26,652 nt of DNA from DAOTTI01 sp034437795 (GCA_034437795.1 DAOTTI010000114.1:1-26652), one strand, 5' to 3'. Positions 15,557 to 23,991 are shown, numbered from the stretch's first letter. The notes: a model not told the origin generated them from the sequence alone. Made by a program: numbers and translations.

Positions 15557-16025
15557 CCCCGAAGGCGAGCTGTGTCTTTTTGCTCTCCCTCAAAAGGCGA
15601 GCAACGGCGCACGACCGCTCGGCCAAGCGGCATCTGCCACATGCTCCCATCTGGACGCTACCCGCAACTCGTGATTAACGGCGCACTACTCCGGATAATG
15701 CCAGGCCATAGCTGGCGCTCCCTCTCCGTGTGGGAGCGAGGGCGCCGTGGGCTGAGCTCCCCTCCCCGCTACCCTCGTTCCCCCGCTCCGTGTCGGAGCG
15801 GGGGCGGCGGTCCAAACCCCACGACCGTGGCCGCCGTTCCCCCTCTCCCGCGTGCGGGAGAGGGGGCGGCGGGACCAAGCCGCACGGTGGGGCCGAGTAG
15901 GGCAGGGGTGCGGTGCGGCCCCGACCGAAGGGGGTGAGCTTCCCCCCCTCCCCAGTCCGCCACGGCCCCTGCTCCGCAAGTGCTGCCCGCACCCGAGAAC
16001 GCTGCAAGAGCTGCCTGACAGAGCG
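15557..16025. other. Repeat-rich intergenic region, no gene seen
   Basis: Follows the DUF402 gene. It holds a hairpin CTCCCTCTCCGTGTGGGAGCGAGGG (about 15717-15741), another CCCCCGCTCCGTGTCGGAGCGGGGG (15779-15803) and copy B of the long repeat (15838-15938). A long minus-strand frame crosses it only because the broken gene at 16026 has shifted frame. Confidence 0.55.
15838..15938. repeat. Long dispersed repeat, copy B
   Basis: Hairpin CCCCCTCTCCCGCGTGCGGG, then CCAAGCCGCACGGTGGGG, GGGCAGGGGTGCGG and CCCGACCGAAGGGGGTGAG. It aligns block for block with copies A and C. Confidence 0.75.
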
Positions 16026-17418
16026 CTACCCGTCCGGCGGCGCGCTGCCCCGCGCCGTCTCGCGCGCCACAATGATCGGGTTCCCCAGCCTGCCCAGTCG
16101 TACTCGAAGCTCTGCGCGGGCAGCGTCCGTAAGGTCAGGCGGATCACGGCGCCCGACCAGGGCGACAGCGAGATCGTGACCGGCACCCACCGCCGGTCGG
16201 CCTCGCGCTCGCGCGGGTGCAGGTAGCGATCCAGTACGATGGCCGGCGCCTCTGCCGCCCCAGCCGCGCTGGCGTCAAGACGCGCCACCTCCACCTGGAA
16301 CCGGACGCCATCGCCGGCGGGGGCGTCCCACACCGCCGGGTCCAGCGCCAGCCCCGCCTGGAACCAGCTTGCCCTCCCCTGGGGAAGCACGACGTCGATG
16401 CTCACCGCCGACGGCGGGTGCAGGTAGAGCCACTGCTGGCGGCCCCAGCCGCCTGCCCCGGCATCTGGACCGGCATGCCGGATGGCCAGGAACCTCACAT
16501 CGACGAACTGGCCGGGTCCGATGGTGCTTCCGGAAGGCGATCCGATCCGCGTCCGCCGGTCGTGCGCCAGCCGGTCGCGGCGGGTCTGCAGGCCGGTCCC
16601 CTCCCAGGGGTCGACCAGCCAGGGCCGATAGTTCTTCTCCAGCAGCCACAGGTGCACCGCCGGCTGCTCGGCCATGGCCGGCAGCCAGAAGAAGGCGGCC
16701 AGTGCAGGCGCTCCGGCCCCTCCCAGCGCAACGGCCCCCACGCGGGCGCGGTGCGGCAGGCCCACCAGCAGGTAAGCGGTCCACACCGCCGCCATCATGG
16801 CCGCCAGGAGCGCGGTCAGGTTGTGCGCCAGCACCTGGGCGGCGCCGGCGACGGCCACCGCCAGGGTCCATGCCACCCGCCCCTGCGCCCCACCGGCGCA
16901 TCGCGCCCGCCAGGCGGCGTAGAGCAGCCACGGTACGAGAGCGTGGCCCAGCGCCTCCGGCAGATCGCCTCGCCGGTACAGGTTGACGTGGAACAGGTAC
17001 GGGCCGGAGACCTGCGCCAGCGCGGCCAGGATCCCTGCGGCGGTGCGGCGCCACAGCGCGACGGCCAGGGCATACGTGCCGGCGGCGCTCAGCAGGACGG
17101 CGATCACGCCGCGGGCGCGGTAGCTGTCCTACACGTCGAGCCCGAACTGCCGGACGGCCACCGCCAGGTAATAGAGGCCCGGAGCGCAGTAGTTGAACAG
17201 CGGATAGCCGTAGCCGTAGGCCAGGTCGGGCACCCAGCGCGGGAGCCACACGCCCTGCTGCAGCATCCACTCGAACACGTAGATGCGCAGCAGGTGATTG
17301 ACGGCGTCACCTGGCGCCCGCAGATTGAACCCTGGGTCCGCCCACGGCGCCCACACCGGCGTCGTCGTGAGCAGCGCCCCGAGCAGCCCCGCCGGCCAGA
17401 CCAGCCCCGCCGCCGCAC
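16026..17418 (-). pseudogene. Broken multi-pass membrane protein (PTPS-related/YfhO-like)
   Basis: The minus-strand frame opens near 17410 with a hydrophobic segment, then shows the typical HLLRIYVFEWMLQQGVWLPR and DLAYGYGYPLFNYCAPGLYY region of large membrane proteins with the 6-pyruvoyl-tetrahydropterin-synthase-related domain. A TAG at 17131-17129 interrupts it, and the frame resumes at once (DSYRARGVIAVLLSAAG). Further membrane helices and a beta-rich outer domain follow. At about 16083-16087 a one-base loss in a G run shifts the frame. Reading the other frame restores WGNPIIVARETARG and a stop at 16026. No in-frame start exists upstream of GTG 17356; GTG 17418 is out of frame. So there are at least two lesions. 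The gene sits directly downstream of the M20 peptidase. Confidence 0.75.
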
Positions 17419-17420
17419 CT

Positions 17421-18599
17421 CTACCACTCCCCGTCCACGAAGCTGGCCATGATCCGGAAGTAGATCTCCGCGGCCTGCTCTACCTGCCGCACTTCCACCC
17501 ACTCGTCCGCGGAATGCGCCTGCGCGATGTCCCCGGGACCGAGCACCACCGTCGGGATCCCGGCCGTGCCCCACAGCGCCGTCCCGTCCGTCCCGAACGG
17601 GACCCCGCACGGCTCGACGCGCGCTCCCTCCCCCAGCACCTGGCGGCAGGCCCGCTGCGCTGCCAGGACGACCGCGGCGTCCGCCGGCGTCTCCAGGCCC
17701 CGCTCGGTCAGGAACGGCGCCTCACGGACCACCTTGATGTCCGGCCGCGCCGCCATCAGCGCCGCCATCAGCCCGTCGATCTCCGCCAGCACCGCCTCCG
17801 GCTCCTCCGACGGCAGCGTCCGGCGGTCGACGTCAATCGTGCACCGCTCCGGCACGATATTTACCCCCACGCCTCCATCGATGCGTCCCACCGTTAAGGT
17901 CGGCGCCGTGAGCAGCGGGTGGTCGCGCGTTGCCAGCGCCGGCTCTACCCGCTCCCGCAGCAGCCGGATCACCTCTACCATCTGGTAGATGGCGTTGTTC
18001 CCGAACTCCGGCCGCGAGGTGTGGGCGGCCTTGCCAATCGTGGACATCCGCCAGCGCACCGCCCCTTTATGGGCGATCACCGGCTGTAGCGCCGTCGGCT
18101 CGCCGACGATCGCCGCCGCGGCGGCCAGCCCTGCCCCCACCGCATGGTGCACCCCGCGCTTAAGGTACTCCTCATCAACCGAACCAAGCAGGCACACCTC
18201 CCGCCGCCGCGGCCCTCGCCGCGCCCCCAGACGCTGGAGCGCCACCAGCGCGGCAGCGAGGGATCCCTTGGTGTCGCAGGCGCCCCGCCCCCACAGCCGC
18301 CCGTCCCGCACCACCGGCGTCAGCGCGTTGGGCATCGGATCCAGCGGCACCGTATCCAGGTGCACGTCGAATAGGAGGCAGGCGCTCCCATCCACCAGCC
18401 CAGGCGTCGCAGGTAGGCGCAGCAGCACGTTGGGCCGCCCCGGCAGCACCTCATCGAGCTCGACCTCGGCCCCGAACCGCCGGCCGACATCGGCCACGTA
18501 GCGCGCCAGCTCCGCCTCGCCCGCGCCCCCCGGCATCGAGCCATTCACGCTGTTGATGGCCACCAGGTCCGCCAGCAGGTCCACCACCTCGTTCACCAC
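17421..18599 (-). CDS. M20-family metallopeptidase (ArgE/DapE/ACY1-like)
   Basis: A 392-residue protein from GTG 18599, which has GGAGG about six bases upstream; the longer frame to 18644 adds an unsupported tail. M20 motifs are present: HLD (80-82) with the first zinc His, Asp109 in GRGACDTKGS as the bridging ligand, Glu143-Glu144 in VDEEY as catalytic base and ligand, GEPT near 177 and AHSADEW near 370 with the last His ligand. The dimerisation insert (HKGAVRWRMSTIGKAAHTSR onwards) divides the catalytic domain. The family includes acetylornithine deacetylase, succinyl-diaminopimelate desuccinylase, aminoacylase and dipeptidases. Sequence alone does not choose among them, and no arg or lys gene is adjacent. 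The broken membrane gene follows immediately downstream. Confidence 0.85.
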   Translation of the reverse strand: MVNEVVDLLADLVAINSVNGSMPGGAGEAELARYVADVGRRFGAEVELDEVLPGRPNVLLRLPATPGLVDGSACLLFDVHLDTVPLDPMPNALTPVVRDGRLWGRGACDTKGSLAAALVALQRLGARRGPRRREVCLLGSVDEEYLKRGVHHAVGAGLAAAAAIVGEPTALQPVIAHKGAVRWRMSTIGKAAHTSRPEFGNNAIYQMVEVIRLLRERVEPALATRDHPLLTAPTLTVGRIDGGVGVNIVPERCTIDVDRRTLPSEEPEAVLAEIDGLMAALMAARPDIKVVREAPFLTERGLETPADAAVVLAAQRACRQVLGEGARVEPCGVPFGTDGTALWGTAGIPTVVLGPGDIAQAHSADEWVEVRQVEQAAEIYFRIMASFVDGEW

Positions 18600-18704
18600 G
18601 GCCCTCCTCCTCGTCGTGCTCCCTCGTACTCCAGCGTATTCCACGCGTGCGCCACGCGCCTACCATTATTCCGCATCCGCCCCACACCCGCCGTTATTCC
18701 GGGC

Positions 18705-18763
18705 CGTACGCACACAGGTCCGGATCGCCCCAGTCGAGGCGTACGCAAACAGGCCCGGATCGC
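18705..18763. repeat. Pair of 24-bp direct repeats
   Basis: CGTACGCACACAGGTCCGGA (18705-18724) and CGTACGCAAACAGGCCCGGA (18740-18759) begin two units, each continuing TCGC. They match at 22 of 24 positions, starts 35 bp apart, about 105-165 bp before the M20 peptidase start. They may be paired operator sites or a small duplication. Confidence 0.5.
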
Positions 18764-18781
18764 GCCACACTATGACCCTGG

Positions 18782-18880
18782 TCCCCCTCTCCGCGTCCGA
18801 GCGGGGGCGGCACAGCCAGGCCGCACGGTGGAGTGATGTGGGGCAGGGGTGAGGCGCGGCCCCGACCGAAGGGGGTGAGG
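18782..18880. repeat. Long dispersed repeat, copy C
   Basis: CCCCCTCTCCGCGTCCGAGC, then GCCAGGCCGCACGGTGGAG, GGGCAGGGGTGAGGCGCGG and CCCGACCGAAGGGGGTGAGG. It has the same block order as copies A and B, with some divergence in the hairpin. Confidence 0.75.
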
Positions 18881-19008
18881 GCTGTCGTCCCTCACCCATC
18901 GCCTCATCCCCAACTGCACAGGGCAAGGTCCTCTCCCCTGGCCCTCGTTCCCCCTCCCCGTGTCGGAGAGGGGGCCAGGGGGTGAGGTCTCTTCCCCTCC
19001 CGACCTCC

Positions 19009-19014
19009 TACAAT
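19009..19014 (+). promoter_or_regulatory. -10-like TACAAT before holA
   Basis: TACAAT lies 71 bases before GTG 19085, directly after a hairpin repeat. No -35 is recognisable. Confidence 0.3.
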
Positions 19015-19084
19015 TCCCTCGTCATCCCACCTCGCTCCTCGTTCCTCGCCACTCGCTACTCGTCACTCGCTACTCGCTACTCCC

Positions 19085-20206
19085 GTGATCCACGTCCTTC
19101 ACGGCCCCGACGAGTTCTCCATGCGGGAGACGGCCGCCAGGCTGCTCGCCGAAGCCGTGCCACCCGAGACCGCCGACCTGAATACCACGCGCCTTGCGGC
19201 CGGCCAGGTCACGCTGGAGGCCCTGCGCCTGGCCTGCGAGGCCATGCCGTTCCTGGCGGAGCGGCGCGTGGTGATCATTGAAGGGTTCTTTTCCAGCCTC
19301 GCCTCTCGGCGTCGGCGGGCAACGCCTGCCGGGGGCGCCGAAGCACAGGACGCGCACCCGGCCGAGACCAGCGACGGCACCGCCCCCGCCGACGATGGGG
19401 CGCAGGCCATCGCCTCCTACCTGCCCAGGATCCCGCCCACCGCCCTGGTCATCTTCCTCGATGCCGTGCCCCCACCACGCACCGGGCCCCTGGCCAGGGC
19501 CCTGGAGCAGGCCCGAGCGCGCCAGCAGCACTTCCCGCTCCTGGCAGGTGCCGCGCTCCAGCGCTGGATCAGGGCCCGCGCGCGGCAGGAAGGGGCCATC
19601 ATCACCGAGCACGCGGCAGACCTGCTGGCGACGTACGCCGGCGCCGACCTGCGCGCCCTGGCCGGGGAGATCAAGAAGCTGGCTACCTACGCCGGCCCCG
19701 GACGCGCCATCGATGAGGCAGCCGTTCAGGCCCTGGTGAGCCAGGCCCGCGAAGCAAACGTGTTCGAGGTGGTCGACGCCTTCGCACGCGGTGATCGCCG
19801 GCAAGCGCTGGCCGCTCTGCTCACGCTCCTGGAACAGGGCGAGCGTCCGGAGCGGATCGTCGGCATGGTCGCCCGCCAGGTCCGGCTGCTGCTCCAGGCC
19901 AGAGACGCGCTCGATCGCGGCGAGACCGTCGCCGGCCTCAGCCGCGTCCTGGCCCTACCGCCGTACCCCACCCGCCTCCTGGCCGAACAGGCGCGCCTGT
20001 TCCGTGCCGATCAGCTAGAGGCCATGCACCGCCGCGTGCTGGACACGGACGTCGGCATCAAGACCGGACGGCTGCCGGCGGAGCTAGCCCTCGAGCTACT
20101 GGTCGCAGAGCTGGCCGGCGAGGCCAGGCGCCCGGCGCCCCCGCCTCCCACGGCAGACGGGGCCGCTAACCTGCGCCGGACGGGAGCAGCCGGCGGGGGC
20201 GCGTGA
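19085..20206 (+). CDS. holA: DNA polymerase III subunit delta (clamp loader)
   Basis: A 373-residue clamp-loader delta subunit, which opens the beta sliding clamp with the DnaX and delta' subunits. The opening MIHVLHGPDEFSMRET matches the first strand and helix of HolA. Later family segments include CEAMPFLAERRVVIIEG, TALVIFLDAVPPP, GADLRALAGEIKKLATYAG, NVFEVVDAFARGDRRQALAAL and a C-terminal collar ending TGRLPAELALELLVAEL. It is longer than usual because of a low-complexity insert at about residues 75-108 and a Pro/Gly/Ala tail after 350. The start is GTG 19085; no Shine-Dalgarno sequence is present, and the leader is a CTCGCTACT repeat. The next Met is residue 13 and would remove the first strand. 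It is convergent with rpsT, a common neighbour of holA. Confidence 0.9.
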   Translation: MIHVLHGPDEFSMRETAARLLAEAVPPETADLNTTRLAAGQVTLEALRLACEAMPFLAERRVVIIEGFFSSLASRRRRATPAGGAEAQDAHPAETSDGTAPADDGAQAIASYLPRIPPTALVIFLDAVPPPRTGPLARALEQARARQQHFPLLAGAALQRWIRARARQEGAIITEHAADLLATYAGADLRALAGEIKKLATYAGPGRAIDEAAVQALVSQAREANVFEVVDAFARGDRRQALAALLTLLEQGERPERIVGMVARQVRLLLQARDALDRGETVAGLSRVLALPPYPTRLLAEQARLFRADQLEAMHRRVLDTDVGIKTGRLPAELALELLVAELAGEARRPAPPPPTADGAANLRRTGAAGGGA

Positions 20207-20245
20207 TCGGCACTGCCTCCCACGGCAGACGGAGCCGCTACCTGC
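20143..20245. repeat. Direct repeat spanning the holA stop codon
   Basis: GCCTCCCACGGCAGACGGGG (20143-20162) and GCCTCCCACGGCAGACGGAG (20215-20234) begin two roughly 31-bp near-identical copies with a 72-bp period. Copy one encodes part of the holA tail; copy two lies after the stop. It looks like a local duplication. Confidence 0.6.
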
Positions 20246-20289
20246 ACTGCTCCGGCCGACACGCTCTCCCCTCTTCGGCGAACAATCAA

Positions 20290-20373
20290 TCCCCTTTCCC
20301 TGTGGAACAGGGCGAGGGTGACGGCTCCTCTAATCCCCTCTCCCGGGGGGAGAGGGCCAGGGTGAGGGCTCCG
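20290..20373. repeat. REP-like hairpins between holA and rpsT, possible terminator
   Basis: Two units: cccctttccctgtggaacaggg, then cccctctcccggggggagaggg with the usual CCAGGGTGAGGGCTCC tail. The second forms a strong GC stem (CCCTCTCCC/GGGAGAGGG) between two convergent genes. It may stop transcription from both sides but lacks a T-tract. Confidence 0.55.
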
Positions 20374-20382
20374 CCCGCCGCG

Positions 20383-20676
20383 TCAGGCTGCGCCGGCAGC
20401 GGCCGCCGCCAGCGCCGCGTGCAGGCGCTTCACCAGCCGGCTCTTGCGCCGCGCCGCGTTATTGTCGTGGATGACGCCCTTCTGCGCGGCCTTATCTAGC
20501 TCACGGATGGCGCGCAGCACCGCCTCCGTCGTCATCTCCTCCATCGGCGCCTGGGCGATCGCCTGCCGTGCGCGGCTAATGTAGGTCTTTACCGCGGAGC
20601 GCACCGACCGGTTCCGCAGCCGGCGCTTCTCCTGCTTCTCCCACCGCTTCTTATCGGTTTTCTTGGCCTTGGGCAT
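20383..20676 (-). CDS. rpsT: 30S ribosomal protein S20 (bS20)
   Basis: A 97-residue, very basic, helical protein that binds 16S rRNA early in 30S assembly. The N-terminus MPKAKKTDKKRWEKQEKRRL and NRSVRSAVKTYISRARQAI match S20. GVIHDNNAARRKSRLVKRLH near the end is the signature region. The length is normal apart from an Ala-rich tail. ATG 20676 has AAGG seven bases upstream. The gene is 35 bp after the SpoIIM-like gene and probably has its own promoter. Confidence 0.95.
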   Translation of the reverse strand: MPKAKKTDKKRWEKQEKRRLRNRSVRSAVKTYISRARQAIAQAPMEEMTTEAVLRAIRELDKAAQKGVIHDNNAARRKSRLVKRLHAALAAAAAGAA

Positions 20677-20705
20677 ATCCGACCTTCAGGGATGCTGAAC
20701 AGCAG

Positions 20706-20714
20706 AGTATATCA
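20706..20714 (-). promoter_or_regulatory. Candidate extended -10 promoter of rpsT
   Basis: The minus strand reads TGATATACT, an extended -10 (TGn followed by TATACT), about 30 bases before the rpsT ATG. It overlaps the end of the SpoIIM-like gene. No clear -35 is seen, which extended -10 promoters may not need. Confidence 0.4.
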
Positions 20715-21344
20715 ACCTGGAAGACGCCCGCCCCGCACCAGATACAGAGTGATGTTCCCCTCCACCGCTGCCGCCACCAGCAGCAGCACGATGGCCAGCA
20801 CCCCCATCTGGACCGCCTCCGCCGCGCTCTGGCGCAGCACCTGCAGCCGGCCTCCCGCAGCGGACGGGAGGAGCCACGCCAGCCCCAGCTTCATCCCCCA
20901 CGCCCCTGCGATCCAGAGCGCCGGCACCTCGAAGATGGCATGCGGCACCACCGACAGCAGCATCACCCATGGCGACGCGCCCAGGGGCGAGAGCCGGCTG
21001 CCCAGCCCGAACACCATCCCCAGCAGCAGCCCGTTGCCCGCCGTCGCCATCGCCGGCAGGATGCCCAGCAGCACGCCCCCCACCATCATCCGCACCACCG
21101 CGAGCAGGTTGTTCCGGAAGATGATCAGCGTCCGCTCCACTGGTGACTCGGACGCCGCAATGCGCTCCCCCATGCCCCGCAGCAGGCTGAGCAGGGGCCG
21201 GATGGTCTCCATCACCGTCCCCGGATTGGCCACCGCCAGGACGTACCCCGCCACCGCCCCGAGGACAAACAGCAGGACGGCGGTGGCCAGCCACCGCCGT
21301 CCCCGCCACAGGACCTGCTGGTAGGACCGCAGCACGGGCCTCAC
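20712..21344 (-). CDS. SpoIIM/DUF95-family integral membrane protein
   Basis: A 210-residue membrane protein of the stage II sporulation protein M family (COG1300). Predicted helices lie at about 18-37, 81-100, 103-122, 134-156 and 180-203. The family core is visible: RNNLLAVVRMMVGGVLLGI, then GNGLLLGMVFG, VVPHAIFEVPALWIAGAWGM and KLGLAWL. In Bacillus, SpoIIM joins the DMP machine that remodels peptidoglycan during engulfment. Homologues in non-sporulating bacteria have no settled role, so sporulation should not be inferred here. GTG 21344 overlaps the clpB stop by four bases (GTGA), implying coupled translation at the end of the chaperone run. A GTG at 21335 is an alternative start. Confidence 0.82.
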   Translation of the reverse strand: MRPVLRSYQQVLWRGRRWLATAVLLFVLGAVAGYVLAVANPGTVMETIRPLLSLLRGMGERIAASESPVERTLIIFRNNLLAVVRMMVGGVLLGILPAMATAGNGLLLGMVFGLGSRLSPLGASPWVMLLSVVPHAIFEVPALWIAGAWGMKLGLAWLLPSAAGGRLQVLRQSAAEAVQMGVLAIVLLLVAAAVEGNITLYLVRGGRLPG

Positions 21345-23986
21345 CCGGCCCCCGCCGTGGCCGCAGCCGCCCGCGCCCGGCCATCGGCGCTCGGCTCCAC
21401 GCGCTGGAACGTCAGCCCCTGCGGACCGACGTCGATCCGCACCGTGTCCCCGTCGCGGATCTCCCCCGCCAGCAGCCGGCGCGCCAGCTGGTTCTCCACC
21501 TCCCGCTGGATCACGCGCCGTAGCGGGCGCGCCCCAAACACGGGATCGTAGCCCTCGCGGCCCAGATAGGCCTTCGCCTCCTCCGTCACCGCCAGCGTGA
21601 TGTGCCGCTCGGCCAGGCGCTGCTGCACGTACGCCAGCTCCAGATCCACGATCTGCTTGACGTGGTCCCGCGTCAGCGGGTGGAAGACCACGATCTCGTC
21701 GATCCGGTTCAGAAACTCCGGCCGGAACGTCGCCCGCAAGAGGTCCGTTGCCCGCGCCTTGATCGTCTCCCACGGCAGCCCCGCAGCCACCCACTCCTGG
21801 ATCTGGGCCGACCCGACGTTGGACGTCATGATCAGGATCGTGTTCTTGAAGTCCACCGTCCGTCCCTGGCTATCGGTCAGCCGCCCATCCTCCAGGATCT
21901 GGAGCAGGATGTTGAACACGTCCGGGTGCGCCTTCTCGATCTCATCGAACAGGATCACCTGGTACGGCCGGCGCCGAACGCTCTCCGTGAGCTGGCCCCC
22001 TTCCTCGTAGCCCACGTAGCCCGGCGGTGCCCCGATCAGCCGCGAGACGCTGTGCTTCTCCATGTACTCGCTCATGTCGATGCGCGTCATCGCGTTCTCA
22101 TCGTCGAACAGGAACTCCGCCAGGGCCCGCGCCAGCAGTGTCTTCCCCACCCCCGTCGGCCCGAGGAAGATGAAGCTCCCGATCGGACGCCGCGGGTCCT
22201 TCAGCCCCGCCCGCGCCCGCCGCACGGCGTCCGCCACCGCCGCAATGGCGTCGTCCTGCCCCACCACCCGCCGGTGCAGCGCCTCCTCCATGCGCAGCAG
22301 CTTCTCGATCTCCCCCTCCATCAGCTTGCTCACGGGGATGCCGGTCCACTTCGACACCACCTCGGCAATGTCCTCCGCATCCAGCTCCTCCTTGAACAGC
22401 CGCGGCCGGCCGTCACTCTGCGCCAGGCGCGCCTCCTCCTCCTGGAGCTGCCGCTCCAGCTGCGCCAACCGGCCGTAGCGCAGCTCGGCCGCGCGATTGA
22501 GATCGTAGGCCCGCTCCGCCTGCTCGATCTGCACCTTCACCTGGTCGATCTCCTCCTTGAGGCGGCTCAGGCGCTCAATCGCCTCCTTCTCCCGCTGCCA
22601 CTGCGCCTCCAGCGCATTCGCCTGCTCCTTGAGGTTGGCCAGCTCCTCTTCCAGGCGCTGCAGCCGCTCCTTGGACGCCGCGTCCTCCTCCTTGCGCAGC
22701 GCCTCCCGCTCCACCTCGAGCTGCAGGATACGCCGGCGCAGCTCGTCCAGCTCCGCCGGCATGCTCTCCGCCTCCATCCGCAGCCGCGACGCGGCCTCGT
22801 CCACCAGGTCGATGGCCTTGTCCGGTAGGAAGCGATCGCTGATGTAGCGGTGCGCCAGCGTTGCCGCCGCCACCAGCGCGCTATCGCGAATGCGGATCTT
22901 GTGGTGCGTCTCGTAGCGCTCCCGCAGCCCGCGCAGGATGGAGATCGTGTCCTCCACCGTCGGCTCGCCGACGAAGATGGGCTGGAACCGCCGCTCCAGC
23001 GCCGGGTCTTTCTCAATGTGCTTGCGGTACTCGTCTAGCGTCGTGGCCCCGATGCAGTGCAGTTCGCCCCGCGCCAGCATCGGCTTGAGCATGTTCGCCG
23101 CGTCCATCGCCCCCTCGGCGGCGCCGGCGCCTACCACCGTGTGCAGCTCGTCGATGAACAGAATGATCTCCCCTTCCGCCTGCTGCACCTCCTTCAGCAC
23201 CGCCTTCAGGCGCTCCTCGAACTCCCCGCGGTACTTCGTCCCCGCGATCATGCCCGCCAGGTCCAGCTGCACCACCCGCTTGTGCTTCAGGCTCTCCGGC
23301 ACATCGCCGCGCACGATGCGCTGCGCCAGCCCCTCCACGATGGCCGTCTTGCCCACCCCCGGCTCGCCGATCAGCACGGGATTGTTCTTGGTGCGCCGTG
23401 ACAGCACCTGCATCACCCGCCGGATCTCCTCGTCACGGCCGATCACGGGGTCGAGCTTCCCCTGGCGCGCCAGCTCCGTCAGGTCCCGCCCGTAGCGCTC
23501 CAGCGCCTGGTACTTGTCCTCGGGGTGCGGGTCGGTCACCCGCTGCCCGCCCCGCACCTCCATCAGCGCGCGATACACCTGCTCCCGCGTGATGCCGAAC
23601 CCGGCCAGGACCGACTTGGCCGGCCCCGCCTCGGGGTCGTCGACGATGGCCAGGAAGAGATGCTCCGTGCTGACGTACTCGTCCGTCAGGCGGTTTGCTT
23701 CTTCAAACGCCTGCTGCAGGATGCGCCGCAGGCGCGCCGACATCGTCACCTGCGTCGGACCGTAGATCTTGGGCAGCCGGTCCAGCTCGGCCGAGAGCCG
23801 CAGCAGGACCTGCTGCGGCCGGACGCCCAGCTTCTCCAGCACCCGCGGCACTACGCCCTGCTCCTGCTGGAGCAACGCCACCAGCAGGTGCTCGGCGTCG
23901 ACCTGGCTGTGGTTGCGGTCCTCTGCGATGCGCTGGGCGCCCAGCAGCGCCTCCTGCGCCTTCTCCGTGTACTTCTGTATGTTCAT
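21341..23986 (-). CDS. clpB: ATP-dependent disaggregase ClpB
   Basis: An 881-residue Hsp100 unfoldase. Two Clp-N repeats occupy about 1-145. AAA+ module one has Walker A GEPGVGKT (207-214) and Walker B LFIDELH. A long coiled-coil middle domain follows (about 400-525, rich in Glu, Arg and Leu), which separates ClpB from ClpA and ClpC. AAA+ module two has GPTGVGKT and VILFDEIEKAHPDVFN and a C-terminal small domain. ClpB pulls polypeptides out of aggregates with DnaK, DnaJ and GrpE, whose genes lie upstream in the same run. I chose ATG 23986 because AAGGAGGA ends four bases upstream; an ATG at 24001 would overlap that site. The leader folds into a hairpin that hides the site. The stop overlaps the SpoIIM-like start. 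Confidence 0.96.
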   Translation of the reverse strand: MNIQKYTEKAQEALLGAQRIAEDRNHSQVDAEHLLVALLQQEQGVVPRVLEKLGVRPQQVLLRLSAELDRLPKIYGPTQVTMSARLRRILQQAFEEANRLTDEYVSTEHLFLAIVDDPEAGPAKSVLAGFGITREQVYRALMEVRGGQRVTDPHPEDKYQALERYGRDLTELARQGKLDPVIGRDEEIRRVMQVLSRRTKNNPVLIGEPGVGKTAIVEGLAQRIVRGDVPESLKHKRVVQLDLAGMIAGTKYRGEFEERLKAVLKEVQQAEGEIILFIDELHTVVGAGAAEGAMDAANMLKPMLARGELHCIGATTLDEYRKHIEKDPALERRFQPIFVGEPTVEDTISILRGLRERYETHHKIRIRDSALVAAATLAHRYISDRFLPDKAIDLVDEAASRLRMEAESMPAELDELRRRILQLEVEREALRKEEDAASKERLQRLEEELANLKEQANALEAQWQREKEAIERLSRLKEEIDQVKVQIEQAERAYDLNRAAELRYGRLAQLERQLQEEEARLAQSDGRPRLFKEELDAEDIAEVVSKWTGIPVSKLMEGEIEKLLRMEEALHRRVVGQDDAIAAVADAVRRARAGLKDPRRPIGSFIFLGPTGVGKTLLARALAEFLFDDENAMTRIDMSEYMEKHSVSRLIGAPPGYVGYEEGGQLTESVRRRPYQVILFDEIEKAHPDVFNILLQILEDGRLTDSQGRTVDFKNTILIMTSNVGSAQIQEWVAAGLPWETIKARATDLLRATFRPEFLNRIDEIVVFHPLTRDHVKQIVDLELAYVQQRLAERHITLAVTEEAKAYLGREGYDPVFGARPLRRVIQREVENQLARRLLAGEIRDGDTVRIDVGPQGLTFQRVEPSADGRARAAAATAGAG

Positions 23987-23991
23987 GCCAT

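Larger units (their letters stand above)
18600..19084. other. Divergent intergenic region, repeats only
   Basis: Between the M20 peptidase and holA. It contains a pair of 24-bp direct repeats (18705-18763), copy C of the long repeat (18782-18880), a hairpin CCCCCTCCCCGTGTCGGAGAGGGGG (about 18950-18974), a -10-like TACAAT (19009-19014) and pyrimidine-rich CTCGCTACT tandem repeats (19031-19083). I see no gene. Confidence 0.55.

Noticed and set aside
15686..16025. C-terminal extension of the membrane protein frame from 17107 to 15686
   Set aside because: After about 16085 the residues become Arg/Gly-rich noise through an intergenic repeat. The neighbouring frame gives the expected ending, so this is a frameshift product.
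20712..21344. Evidence that the organism sporulates
   Set aside because: SpoIIM-family proteins occur widely in non-sporulating bacteria, and no other sporulation gene is here.
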